64,000 nt of DNA. Origin: an uncultured Stenotrophomonas sp. GTDB lineage: Bacteria; Pseudomonadota; Gammaproteobacteria; Xanthomonadales; Xanthomonadaceae. How positions within the stretch are numbered: the first letter of the stretch is position 1; the number at the start of each line of letters is the position of its first letter. Location of the stretch: positions 372,001-436,000 of the forward strand of contig NZ_CAJYVQ010000011.1 in assembly GCF_913778665.1 (NCBI RefSeq), written 5' to 3'. This document shows, in pieces, positions 8,394-16,891 of this stretch. Position numbers and translations under genes: made by a program. The notes below the pieces were generated by a model. The model was not told the origin of the DNA. It saw nothing but the letters and a program-made list of their open reading frames with translations, and did no database searches.

Positions 8394-9329
8394 ATGAGCG
8401 CCAGCGGCTGGTTCGCGCTGTCACTGCTGGTGCTGGCCGCCGGCGTCGCCCTGCTGGGGCTGGGTGGCTGGGTGCGCAGCCATCGCGAACAACGCACCTC
8501 GGCAACGCTCAAGACCGCGCTGCAGCCGCGCGATGAGGCGCGCGACCCGGAAGTCATCCAACGCGATTCGCTGGGCTGGCTGGAGCGCTTTGGTCGCGCG
8601 CTCAGCGGGGGCCGCCTGGAGGCTGCGCTGCTGGCCAACGAGGACCGCCTGCTGCTGGACCTGGCCGGCTGGAACACGCGCCGCGGCACCGCCATCTATC
8701 TTGGCCTGCGCCTCCTGCTGGCACTGCTGGTGCTTGCGCTGGCACTGGCCTTCAGCGATGCCACCGGACTGGCAAAGATCATGGTGGTGGTCGGCGCCCT
8801 GGCCGCCGGCTTGCTGCTGCCCAAGTTCGCGCTGTCCTCATGGGTCAAGCGGCGTCGCCGCGCTGTGCAGAACGAGCTGCCGCTGCTGATCGATCTGCTG
8901 CGCCTGCTGCAGGGCGTGGGCTTCAGCATGGACCAGAGCCTGCAGACACTGGGCGACAAGCTGCGCGAGGCACTGCCGGTGTTGGGCGCCGAGCTGCAGG
9001 AAGCCAACGCGGCCTATACCCATGGCCGCACGCGTGCGCAATCGCTGCGGCGGCTCAGCGATGTCTACGGTGAAGACGACCTGACCAGCCTGGTGCAGTT
9101 GATCCTGCAGGTCCACGCCCACGGCGGCGCTGTGCAGGAACCGCTGCGGCAGTTCAGCTTCCGCCTGCGCGAACAGCGCCGCAATTCACTGAAGGAAAAG
9201 GTCGGCAAGCTCTCGGTGAAGATGACCGTGGTGATGATGCTGACCCTGCTGCCAGCGCTCATGCTGGTCCTCGCCGGCCCGGCGCTGGTTGCGCTGGCCA
9301 CCACCATGTCCTCGATGGGATCGCCCTGA
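8394..9329 (+). CDS. tadC: Flp pilus inner-membrane platform protein TadC
   Basis: This 311-residue protein is the second T2SSF-type platform component. The motif ELPLLIDLLRLLQGVGFSMD and the C-terminal LREQRRNSLKEKVGKLSVKM followed by a last hydrophobic segment are typical of TadC. A GGAGG lies 6 bases before ATG 8394. The stop overlaps the tadD start by one base (TGATG), so the two are coupled. Confidence 0.93.
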   Translation: MSASGWFALSLLVLAAGVALLGLGGWVRSHREQRTSATLKTALQPRDEARDPEVIQRDSLGWLERFGRALSGGRLEAALLANEDRLLLDLAGWNTRRGTAIYLGLRLLLALLVLALALAFSDATGLAKIMVVVGALAAGLLLPKFALSSWVKRRRRAVQNELPLLIDLLRLLQGVGFSMDQSLQTLGDKLREALPVLGAELQEANAAYTHGRTRAQSLRRLSDVYGEDDLTSLVQLILQVHAHGGAVQEPLRQFSFRLREQRRNSLKEKVGKLSVKMTVVMMLTLLPALMLVLAGPALVALATTMSSMGSP

Positions 9330-10210
9330 TGCCTGCCCTGCGCACCCCCTGCCTGCTGCTTGTCCTTGCCGCTGTCGCCAGTGGTTGTGCCTCAAGCACC
9401 CCCAGATACCTGCGCGCGCCCAGCCTGGCCGCGCCCGAACCGGCACCGCAGGACAGCCGCGGCGCCTATCTGGAACTGATCGAACGCATGCAGCAGCAAG
9501 GGGCCTGGTATGCCTCGCTGGCGCATGTGGATGCGTTCCGCCAGCGCTATGGCGATCCACCAGCGTTGCGCCTGCTGCAGGCCGATGCGCTGCGCGAGAC
9601 CGGGCAAGCCGAGGCGGCGATCGCGCTGTACCGCGACCTGTCCAGTGGCCCGCAGGCTGCTGCCGCCGCACACGGCATCGGCTTGATCGCCGCGCGCCGC
9701 GACGACGATGCAGGCAGCGAACAGGCACTGGCGCGTGCCACCCAGCTGCAACCGCTGAACACCGATTACCTTGGCGACCTGGGCTATGCACGGCTGCGTG
9801 CCGGCCAGTTCGAACAGGCCCGCGAACCGCTGGCCAAGGCGCTGGAACTGTCCCCCGGGAATGCCAAGGCCACCGCCAATCTGGCGTTGTGGGCGGTGCT
9901 GCGCGGCGATACGGCCACCGCCGAGCGACTGGCCCAGCAGGCCAACCTCAATGACGACACGCGCCGAAGCATCCAGCAGCAGGCCCAGCAGATCCAGGCG
10001 CGTCTGCAACAACGCCGGGCGGCGGCAGCGGCGGCGGTGCCGCCTGCGCGCAGCGTGGCGGGCACGACCGCCAGCGACGCGACAGGCGCTCCCCGTCTGG
10101 CCGCCGAAGCGCGCCGCGACAGCCGCGATGAGCGCGATCCGCAGCGCGTACCGCCTTCGATGCTGGAACGCTTCAGTGCCTCCGACCACCCGACCGGGAA
10201 CACGCCATGA
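9329..10210 (+). CDS. tadD: TPR lipoprotein TadD
   Basis: This 293-residue protein has a lipoprotein signal (LLVLAAVASGC, predicted lipidation at the Cys) and several tetratricopeptide repeats between residues about 50 and 220, seen as helical pairs rich in Ala and Leu such as NTDYLGDLGYARLRAGQFEQ. TadD is the outer-membrane pilotin-like factor of the Tad system. The C-terminal tail is Arg/Ala-rich and probably disordered. The last bases overlap the next start as ATGA. Confidence 0.9.
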   Translation: MPALRTPCLLLVLAAVASGCASSTPRYLRAPSLAAPEPAPQDSRGAYLELIERMQQQGAWYASLAHVDAFRQRYGDPPALRLLQADALRETGQAEAAIALYRDLSSGPQAAAAAHGIGLIAARRDDDAGSEQALARATQLQPLNTDYLGDLGYARLRAGQFEQAREPLAKALELSPGNAKATANLALWAVLRGDTATAERLAQQANLNDDTRRSIQQQAQQIQARLQQRRAAAAAAVPPARSVAGTTASDATGAPRLAAEARRDSRDERDPQRVPPSMLERFSASDHPTGNTP

Positions 10211-10665
10211 CCGCAACGCACCCGTCCCGCCGCCTGCTGCCCGCACTGGCCTGCCTGCTGATGGCCGCTACCGTGCAGGCCCAGCAACAGCCGTTGACCG
10301 GGCAGATGCTCGGTGGCGCCGCGCCGGTGCCAACGGCGCCGACGCCGCTGCAGGCTGAGGCACTGGCCACGGTCGACCTGGCTGCACCCGAAGCGCCTGC
10401 ATCTCCTGCGCCGCCGCCAACAGCGGTCAGCGCCCCCATGCCTGCCGCCAGTACCGCGCCGGTACGCGGCCAGATTGGCGACGCCACGCGCAATCTCTTT
10501 CGGCTGCAGGCCTCCGGGCAACAGGGCGGACCGCGCCTGCCGATCCTCGGCGACCAGGCCACGTTGAGCTACGCGCGTTACCTGAAGAGCTTCCAGCACG
10601 AGATTCCAGACTTCTTTGAAACCGATGTCGGCAAGTCCAAGGGAACATCCTCATCCGGACCGTGA
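10207..10665 (+). CDS. DUF3613 family exported protein
   Basis: This 152-residue protein has a signal peptide (LLPALACLLMAATVQAQ), a Pro/Ala-rich linker and a C-terminal domain with IGDATRNLFRLQASG and LSYARYLKSFQHEIPDFF. I recognise this as the DUF3613 domain, found almost only in tad loci of gamma- and beta-proteobacteria. The function is unknown; a periplasmic accessory role in pilus assembly is an inference from context. It is coupled to tadD by ATGA and lies 8 bases before the TadG-like gene. Confidence 0.8.
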   Translation: MTATHPSRRLLPALACLLMAATVQAQQQPLTGQMLGGAAPVPTAPTPLQAEALATVDLAAPEAPASPAPPPTAVSAPMPAASTAPVRGQIGDATRNLFRLQASGQQGGPRLPILGDQATLSYARYLKSFQHEIPDFFETDVGKSKGTSSSGP

Positions 10666-10673
10666 GGTAGGCC

Positions 10674-12824
10674 ATGCAACGCTCACGCCAGTTCAGTTTC
10701 AGCCGTCCGCGTGGCGGCATGTCGGTCACCATGATGCTGATCATGCTGGCACTGCTGGCCATGCTGGGCCTGATCGAAATCGGCTATCTGTTCTGGGCCA
10801 AGCGCGATGCGCAGAAGGTTGCCGACCTGGCGGCACTGGCGGGCGCACAACGGTTGGAACTTTGCACGTCAGACAACAGTGACAACAGCGCTGCACGGCA
10901 GAGCGCACTGGCCCAGAACCGCTTCCGCGGCACACTGCAGATCCGTTGCGGCAACTGGAGCGCCACACGGGCCACCAGCAACCGCTTCGTTACTACCGTC
11001 GATGCCGCCAACCCGCGCAACGCCGTGCAGGTGGTGGCGCAGCGCGGCGTATTGCCGTTCTTCGGCCAGAACGCCCGCCTGCCGACCGTGAGCGTGCAGG
11101 CGGTGGCGCGCCGCTCCGAGCCCACGGCCGTCTTCGCGGTCGGCTCGCAGCTGCTGCGCACCCGCGGCGACTCGCTGCTGCTGTCAACGCTGCGCCTGGT
11201 CGGCCTGGATGTCACCAACGCCACCGTGCTGTCCTACGATGGCCTGGCCCAGGCCAACATCACGCCCTCCGGGCTATTGAAGGCCCTGAACATCCCGGTC
11301 AGCGCCAACCTCAGCGTTGCGGATTTCAATCGCCTGCTGGCGGTCAACAAGGTCTCGCTGGCGCAGCTGGTCAATGCCACCGCCACGGTGGTCGGACGTG
11401 ACACAACCGTCGGCGTGCAGCTGCGGGCGCTGGCCGATCTGGTCGCGACCAAGATCGACATCAACAAGCTCAACATCGCGCTCGGTAGCGAGTCCGGCGG
11501 CGGCGGCCTGTTCGCCGAGGTCATCTCACCGGACGGTACCGCCGGCAGTGCGCTGGAATCGAAGATCAGCGTGCTCAACCTGATCAGCACCGCCATCTCC
11601 ATCGCCAACGAGGGCAATGGCATCGCGGTGGAGGGCCTGAATCTGCTCGGCATCAACGTGCAGGCCGGCGTGGTCGAGCCGCCGTCGATCGCCATCGGCG
11701 GCGTTGGTTCGCGTGCCTACAACGCGCAGGTGCGACTGATGGTGGACGTGGACAGCAACAACCTGTTCGCGCTGGGGCCACTGCTGCAGCTGCTGGGCAC
11801 CCAGCTGCACCTGCCGTTGCATGTCGATGTGGCCAATGCGATGGGCACGCTGACCGGCATCCAGTGCGGCAGCAGTCCACCGCGGGCCACCATCCAGGTC
11901 GATTCTTCGGTGCTGCGCGCCTGCGTCGGCAAGGTCGATCCTGCGCAGCGCTTTTCCAAGAACAATGTCTGCGACAACACGCTGCAGAACGAGCAGCTGT
12001 TGAAGCTGCTGGGCAGACCCTTGATCACCAGCAAGATCACCCTGCCCGCGCTCACCGGCTCGCAGAACCTGACCCTGGCCGCCGGCGAGAGTGGCTCCAC
12101 GCAGATCAATCCGCTGGCGCTGGGTGACACCGTCTCCAACCTGGTCGATGAGCTGCTGCGGGTGCTGTCGGGCATGCTCAGCTCACCCAGCCAAGGCATG
12201 AGCGCGAACGATACCGCCAAGGCGCTGGCCGACCGCTACCTGCAGGCCGCTTTTCCGTCGGGCGGGCGCTACAACGTTGACCAGGTCATCCCGCTGCTGC
12301 GCGATGGCGATCCCTCGCGCAACCTCGCCCCGCTGGGCAACTGGACGGTGAAGAATGGCGTTCCCAAGCCATGCCTTTTGGGCTTGACCACCTGCTGGGA
12401 AGACGGCTCGGTGTGGACCGGCTACAGGACCACCGTTACCGGCCAAGGCCTGGGCCTGCTCGACGGCCTGCTCGGCTCGCTGGTCGGCGGCCTGCTGATC
12501 AACCGCTGCGACAGCCTGCTCGGCAACCTGATCGACTACAACGGCTGCGTGCGCAACAACCTGGCTTCGTACATCCAGACCGCGCCGGCCGGCTTCCTCG
12601 ACGGCGCCGGTGGCACGGGTGTGACCAATCCGGACGGCACCGTCAGCTGCAGTGGCCTGCTCTGCACGCTGCTCAAGCCGATCCTCACTGCACTGCGTCC
12701 GGTCCTCAACAGCGTCGGCGCGCTGCTGACCAACCTGCTGGCCAGCGTGCTGGGCCTGGAACTGGGACGGACCGATGTCAACGTGCAGTCGATCCAGTGC
12801 AGCGCCGCACAGCTGGTCTACTGA
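10674..12824 (+). CDS. tadG: TadG-like pilus assembly protein
   Basis: This 716-residue protein begins with RGGMSVTMMLIMLALLAMLGLIEIGYLFWAKRDAQ split over a membrane helix and then VADLAALAGAQRL, the typical start of the TadE/TadG-like family (putative Flp pilus-assembly N-domain). The large periplasmic part has many Gly, Leu and Asn and a set of paired cysteines in the last third. I cannot see a von Willebrand factor A metal-site motif, so it belongs to the TadG-related rather than the classical VWA type. It is the last gene of the locus. Confidence 0.82.
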   Translation: MQRSRQFSFSRPRGGMSVTMMLIMLALLAMLGLIEIGYLFWAKRDAQKVADLAALAGAQRLELCTSDNSDNSAARQSALAQNRFRGTLQIRCGNWSATRATSNRFVTTVDAANPRNAVQVVAQRGVLPFFGQNARLPTVSVQAVARRSEPTAVFAVGSQLLRTRGDSLLLSTLRLVGLDVTNATVLSYDGLAQANITPSGLLKALNIPVSANLSVADFNRLLAVNKVSLAQLVNATATVVGRDTTVGVQLRALADLVATKIDINKLNIALGSESGGGGLFAEVISPDGTAGSALESKISVLNLISTAISIANEGNGIAVEGLNLLGINVQAGVVEPPSIAIGGVGSRAYNAQVRLMVDVDSNNLFALGPLLQLLGTQLHLPLHVDVANAMGTLTGIQCGSSPPRATIQVDSSVLRACVGKVDPAQRFSKNNVCDNTLQNEQLLKLLGRPLITSKITLPALTGSQNLTLAAGESGSTQINPLALGDTVSNLVDELLRVLSGMLSSPSQGMSANDTAKALADRYLQAAFPSGGRYNVDQVIPLLRDGDPSRNLAPLGNWTVKNGVPKPCLLGLTTCWEDGSVWTGYRTTVTGQGLGLLDGLLGSLVGGLLINRCDSLLGNLIDYNGCVRNNLASYIQTAPAGFLDGAGGTGVTNPDGTVSCSGLLCTLLKPILTALRPVLNSVGALLTNLLASVLGLELGRTDVNVQSIQCSAAQLVY

Positions 12825-12833
12825 GCCGTGACC

Positions 12834-12851
12834 GGCGCCCTTGGCGGCGCC
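12834..12851 (+). terminator. Hairpin after the tad operon
   Basis: GGCGCC is repeated as its own complement around a 6-base loop, 10 bases after the tadG stop. There is no U-run, so termination strength is doubtful. It overlaps the putative -35 box of the next gene. Confidence 0.3.
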
Positions 12852-12868
12852 CGTCCACATGCTAGACT
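12841..12868 (+). promoter_or_regulatory. Putative sigma-70 promoter of the DUF2968 gene
   Basis: TTGGCG at 12841-12846 and TAGACT at 12863-12868 are separated by 16 bases and lie about 57 bases upstream of the start. The match is moderate and rests on sequence alone. Confidence 0.3.
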
Positions 12869-12924
12869 CCCGGCGGGGAACCACCTTACATCTCAACCCA
12901 CACTCATCCGTGGATGGTCTAGAC

Positions 12925-13638
12925 ATGCGAGAAACTTCAGGGGGCGCGGTCTTCGCCCGGCAGGCGCGCAGCGCGGCAGTGCTGGCCGTGGCCATGATGC
13001 TGGCGGCACCGGCGGCAATGGCTGCCCGCGGCGACCGTGAGGTCGCGGCCGAGCCGGCCACGCGCAGCGCACCGGTGGTGCGCAATACCGTGGACGAGCT
13101 CAAGCAGTTGATGGATTCGCGCCAGCTGACCGAGCTGCGCACCACCTACAACGGCAACTACGGCGCCAGCCTGCTGTTCAACGCCAATACCCTGACCTAC
13201 TACGTCGCCCTGTTCCAGGAAAAGAACTTCTGGCGGGTGATCAAGACCGACGCCGTCGACAACGCCGAGCGGGTCTACCGCACGTTTGCGCAGCAGTCCG
13301 AACAGTTGGCCCAGGTCTACATCGACACCACCCGCCTGGAAGCCGGCAAGCGCTATACCGAGCGCCTGGTGGCCTACAACGAGGCGCGCCTGCGCACCCT
13401 GCAGCAGGAAATGGAACAGCAGCAGGCGCAGTCGGCCCAGGTCAGCGCCGCCCTTCAGCAGGCGCAGCAGCAGGCGGCCAGCCTGAGCACCGACGTGCAG
13501 AGCACCAACAGCCAGCTGGACGCGCTGCAGCGCCGCATCCAGATCCTGCAGGCCGAACAGGGCAATCCGGAACTGAGCCTGCCCAAGGCAGACAGCCTGC
13601 CTTCGCCGGCGCCGGCCGCAGGTAGCGACGGCCGCTGA
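12925..13638 (+). CDS. DUF2968 coiled-coil exported protein
   Basis: This 237-residue protein has a signal peptide (VLAVAMMLAAPAAMAA), a conserved globular part (NTVDELKQLMDSRQLTELRTTYNGNYGASLLF, here split; YYVALFQEKNFWRVIKTD) and then a long Gln/Ala-rich coiled coil from about residue 120 to 215. I recognise the globular part as DUF2968. The function is unknown; a periplasmic or outer-membrane structural role is plausible. It has its own putative promoter and is separated from the tad operon by 100 bases. Confidence 0.8.
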   Translation: MRETSGGAVFARQARSAAVLAVAMMLAAPAAMAARGDREVAAEPATRSAPVVRNTVDELKQLMDSRQLTELRTTYNGNYGASLLFNANTLTYYVALFQEKNFWRVIKTDAVDNAERVYRTFAQQSEQLAQVYIDTTRLEAGKRYTERLVAYNEARLRTLQQEMEQQQAQSAQVSAALQQAQQQAASLSTDVQSTNSQLDALQRRIQILQAEQGNPELSLPKADSLPSPAPAAGSDGR

Positions 13639-13664
13639 GGCCCTGCTCCCCTGCATCCACGCAC

Positions 13665-13686
13665 AACGGCGCCGCAGGGCGCCGTT
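13665..13686. terminator. Bidirectional terminator hairpin
   Basis: AACGGCGCC and GGCGCCGTT form a perfect 9-base-pair stem with a GCAG loop. It lies between the convergent DUF2968 and DUF4124 genes and can serve both. Confidence 0.75.
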
Positions 13687-13714
13687 ACCGTTTCTGGCCT
13701 TTCGTGGACCACGC

Positions 13715-14104
13715 TCAGCGGCAGGCGTCATACACCGCGTCGTCCAGTTGCCGACGCTGCACGAAGTCCAGCCGGCGGCCCTGCGCCAGCTTCGCCTGCC
13801 GTTGCCTGCGCGCACGCGCACACGCCGCCGGATCGGTGCTGAGGGTGATCAGCGCGCCCTGGGCACGCGCGCCGCGCCGGGTGCGCCCCGGCGGCTTCGG
13901 CGCTTCGACTGCGGGTACCGCAGCACCGCGCGACAGCGACTGTTCCCTGGGCACTTCCCAACGCCACGCCGCGCGCCCCTGGCAGGGCGTCTGCTGGTAG
14001 ACCGGATGCGGGCCGTCCACGCATTTGTAGACGTTGGTCTGCGCCTGCGCGGTCACCGCGCTCGACAGGGCCAGCAGCAGGATCACGGCGTGGGCTTTCA
14101 GCAT
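13715..14104 (-). CDS. DUF4124-type exported protein
   Basis: This 129-residue protein has a signal peptide ([16 protein letters not shown]) followed by [19 protein letters not shown], the two-cysteine DUF4124-like motif common in xanthomonads, and an Arg-rich tail. The function is unknown. I prefer the ATG at 14104, directly before the hydrophobic stretch, over an in-frame start 10 codons earlier. It is divergent from the hydrolase gene. Confidence 0.75.
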   Translation of the reverse strand: MLKAHAVILLLALSSAVTAQAQTNVYKCVDGPHPVYQQTPCQGRAAWRWEVPREQSLSRGAAVPAVEAPKPPGRTRRGARAQGALITLSTDPAACARARRQRQAKLAQGRRLDFVQRRQLDDAVYDACR

Positions 14105-14289
14105 GGCAGGCTCATCGGAAGGCGCTGGCGCCATCGTCGGCGCTGTGCGTGCCAGCGGCCAGAGCGATACGCGTCACGCTATTGCCAATCCGGCACAGCC
14201 GTGCAAGCCGGCGGCTTCCCGCTGCGCTCTACTGCCGGTCGCGCCGGCAGACCGCCGGCGCGCCCCTCCCTTCCGCCAAGGAACCTGCA

Positions 14290-15114
14290 ATGAGCAACTA
14301 CGTCACCGTCGCCGACGGCGCCCGCATCTTCTACAAGGACTGGGGCACCGGCCAGCCGATCGTGTTCGCCCACGGCTGGCCGTTGTCCTCCGATGCCTGG
14401 GACCCGCAGATGCTGTTCATGGGCCAGAACGGCTATCGCGTGATCGCCCACGACCGTCGCAGCCATGGCCGCTCCAGCCAGACCTGGGACGGTAACAACA
14501 TGGACACCTACGCCGATGATCTGGCGGCGGTGATCAATGCGCTGGACCTGAAGGATGCCATCCTCGTCGGCCATTCCACCGGTGGCGGCGAAGTGGCGCA
14601 CTACATCGGCCGCCATGGCAGCAAGCGCGTGGCCAAGGTGGTGCTGGTCGGCGCCGTGCCGCCGCTGATGCTGAAAACCGCCGGCAATCCGGCCGGCACC
14701 CCGCTCGAGGTGTTCGACGGCATCCGCAAGGGCACCGGCGGTGACCGCTCGCAGTTCTTCAAGGACCTGACCACGCCGTTCTTTGGTGCCAACCGCGATG
14801 GCAACAGCGTCACCCAGGGCATGCGTGATGCATTCTGGCTGCAGGGCATGCTCGGTGGCGTCAAGGGCCAGCACGACTGCATTCATGAGTTTTCGGAAGT
14901 CGACTACACCGACGACCTGAAGAAGATCGACGTCCCGGCGCTGGTGGTACACGGCGACGACGATCAGATCGTGCCGTTCGATGCCTCGGCCAAGCTGTCC
15001 TCGCAGATCATCGCCAATGCCGAACTGAAGGTCTACGCCGGCGCCCCGCACGGCCTGACCGTGACCCACGCCGACCAGTTCAACGCCGACCTGCTGGCGT
15101 TCGCCCGCAGTTGA
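14290..15114 (+). CDS. Alpha/beta hydrolase, cofactor-free haloperoxidase type
   Basis: This 274-residue protein is an alpha/beta hydrolase of the non-haem chloroperoxidase/arylesterase group. The nucleophile is Ser96 in GHSTGG, an acid lies in [10 protein letters not shown] (Asp223-225) and the histidine is His254 in APHGLT. The oxyanion motif HGWPLSS is also present. Such enzymes hydrolyse esters and can form peracids; the true substrate is unknown. The start at 14290 is preceded by CAAGGAACC. A 7-base-pair hairpin (14232-14250) lies in the upstream region. Confidence 0.92.
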   Translation: MSNYVTVADGARIFYKDWGTGQPIVFAHGWPLSSDAWDPQMLFMGQNGYRVIAHDRRSHGRSSQTWDGNNMDTYADDLAAVINALDLKDAILVGHSTGGGEVAHYIGRHGSKRVAKVVLVGAVPPLMLKTAGNPAGTPLEVFDGIRKGTGGDRSQFFKDLTTPFFGANRDGNSVTQGMRDAFWLQGMLGGVKGQHDCIHEFSEVDYTDDLKKIDVPALVVHGDDDQIVPFDASAKLSSQIIANAELKVYAGAPHGLTVTHADQFNADLLAFARS

Positions 15115-15152
15115 TGTACCGCGGCGGCGCCTCACCGCGCCGCCCCCCATCG

Positions 15153-15225
15153 GTAGTGCCGGCCGCGGGCCGGCACCCCGATCAATCCATCGCAATCTGT
15201 ACAGCCGGCCAGCGGTCGGCTCTAC
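15153..15225. repeat. Pair of inverted SMAG-type palindromes
   Basis: One element is GTAG (15153-15156) followed by an 8-base-pair stem TGCCGGCC/GGCCGGCA with a GCG loop, ending at 15175. The second is in the opposite direction (15203-15225) with stem AGCCGGCC/GGTCGGCT and terminal CTAC. The two related elements face each other, so the transcript could fold into one long hairpin. They sit between convergent genes and may act as terminators or mRNA stabilisers. GTAG-ended palindromes are typical of Stenotrophomonas maltophilia (SMAG family). Confidence 0.75.
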
Positions 15226-15235
15226 CAGGGGCCGC

Positions 15236-16891
15236 TCAGATGTCGTTGTGGTGGTGCGGGACCCCAGTCTTGGGCAGCGGGTCGTGGCCGCCCACGAAAT
15301 GGCGCACCACCGGTGCCCGTTCACCGCGATGCAGCCCGCGCAGCACTTCCTGGATCGCCTTGTCATCGGCGGTGATGCGTTCGTGCTGGCGCAGATGCTC
15401 CAGCCATGACGGGGTCACGAAATACTCCAGGTGAATGCCGGGGCTGGCTACATCCTCGACCACGCCCCAGACCACCGCGCCATCGCGGCGGCGAACGGTT
15501 CCCAGCGTGCGCATCTGCGCCTGGAATGCAGCGCGATCACCCTCCTCGATGCGGTACTCGATGGTCACCAGCACCGGGCCACGATCGTTCGACACCGGCA
15601 CCGACAGCTCCGGCGCCGGCCAATGCCCGGCCGGGCGCAGGTTCAGGTCCTCGGTGCCGGCGATGCGTACGCGCCACACCAGCAGCCCGCCGATCACCGC
15701 GCCGGTCGCCGCCACCAGCAAGGTCAGTTCCGGCGAGGTGCGCTGCGCCAGCGCACCCCAGCTCAGGCCACCGGCGGCCATGCCTGCCGAGAACACCACG
15801 ATGTACAGCGCCAGCGCACGTGCGCGCACCCATGCCGGCACCGCAGTCTGCGCCGCAATCTGCAATGACGACAACACGGTGATCCAGGCAAACCCGTTGA
15901 CCAGCATCACCAGCGGCAGCACATACCAGCTACGGGTCAGCGCCAGACCGACCAGGCTCAACGCCAGCGAAAGCGTGGCCAGCAGCACCAGCAGGTCACG
16001 GTCCAGCCGTGCGCGCAGCTTCGGCAGCAGCAACGCACCTCCCACCGCGCCGATCCCGATGCAGCCCAGCAACATGCCGTACTGCCCTGCCCCACCGTGC
16101 ATCTGCCCGCGCACCACCACCGGCAGCAGCGCGTTCATCGCGGCGGCGAAGAAGAAGAAGCCGACCGACTTGATCAGCACCGCCTGCAGTCGCCCGGCGC
16201 GGCTGGCGTAACGCAGGCCCGCCTTGAGGCCGGCGCCGAAACCTTCCGGAGGCAGGCTCGACTGCTTCGGATCACGCTTCCAGCCCCACACCACGAACAG
16301 CATCGCGGCGAAGGTGATCGCGTTGAATCCGAACGCCCACACCGCACCGAGCTGGGCAACAATCACGCCCCCGATGGCCGGTCCGATCGAGCGCGCGATG
16401 TTGATGCCGATCGAGTTCAATGCCACTGCCGAGGCCAGCATCGGCTGCGGCACCAGTTCGGACACGATCGCTGCCTGCGCCGGCATCGCCATCGCCGCGC
16501 CGCAGCCCATGCAGAAGGTCAGCAGCACCAGCAGTTCCGGGGTCAGCTGATCCATCGCGGTCAAGCTCGCCATCACTGCCGCCACCAGCAGCATCCAGCC
16601 CTGGGTCGCCAACAGGTACCTGCGGCGATCGACGATGTCGGCCAGCGTACCCGCGGCCAGCGCCAGCAGCACGATCGGCACGGTGGTGGCCGATTGCACC
16701 AGCGCCACCATCAACGGCGAGCCGGTGCGCTCGGCCATCACCCAGGCAGCGGCGACGTCGTTGACCCAGGTGCCGATGTTGCTGGCCAGGATCGCCAGCC
16801 AGATCGAACGGAACATCTGGATCTTCAACGGGGACCAGGCACCTGCGGCCTGTGCGGAAGGTTGCGACGCGCGTGCGTTCACCATTGCCAT
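15236..16891 (-). CDS. MFS exporter with C-terminal monooxygenase-like domain (MFS_3)
   Basis: This 551-residue protein is a 12-helix MFS transporter of the enterobactin-exporter (EntS-like, MFS_3) type, seen in SNIGTWVNDVAAAWVMAERT and in the loop LADIVDRRRYLL. After about residue 430 comes a cytoplasmic domain (VTIEYRIEEGDRAAFQAQM; EYFVTPSWLEHLRQHERIT) resembling antibiotic-biosynthesis-monooxygenase folds, which is usual for this family. The start at 16891 overlaps the porin gene by 13 bases. It is the last gene of the operon and may export the product or a toxic substrate of the upstream enzymes. The His-rich end (HHHND) is notable. Confidence 0.88.
   Translation of the reverse strand: MAMVNARASQPSAQAAGAWSPLKIQMFRSIWLAILASNIGTWVNDVAAAWVMAERTGSPLMVALVQSATTVPIVLLALAAGTLADIVDRRRYLLATQGWMLLVAAVMASLTAMDQLTPELLVLLTFCMGCGAAMAMPAQAAIVSELVPQPMLASAVALNSIGINIARSIGPAIGGVIVAQLGAVWAFGFNAITFAAMLFVVWGWKRDPKQSSLPPEGFGAGLKAGLRYASRAGRLQAVLIKSVGFFFFAAAMNALLPVVVRGQMHGGAGQYGMLLGCIGIGAVGGALLLPKLRARLDRDLLVLLATLSLALSLVGLALTRSWYVLPLVMLVNGFAWITVLSSLQIAAQTAVPAWVRARALALYIVVFSAGMAAGGLSWGALAQRTSPELTLLVAATGAVIGGLLVWRVRIAGTEDLNLRPAGHWPAPELSVPVSNDRGPVLVTIEYRIEEGDRAAFQAQMRTLGTVRRRDGAVVWGVVEDVASPGIHLEYFVTPSWLEHLRQHERITADDKAIQEVLRGLHRGERAPVVRHFVGGHDPLPKTGVPHHHNDI

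Noticed and set aside
14232-14250. Hairpin CTGCCGG/CCGGCAG as a SMAG element or terminator
   Set aside because: The CTAC beside it is on the wrong side for a SMAG, and the site lies in a 5' region rather than after a gene. It may be only local GC-rich symmetry.
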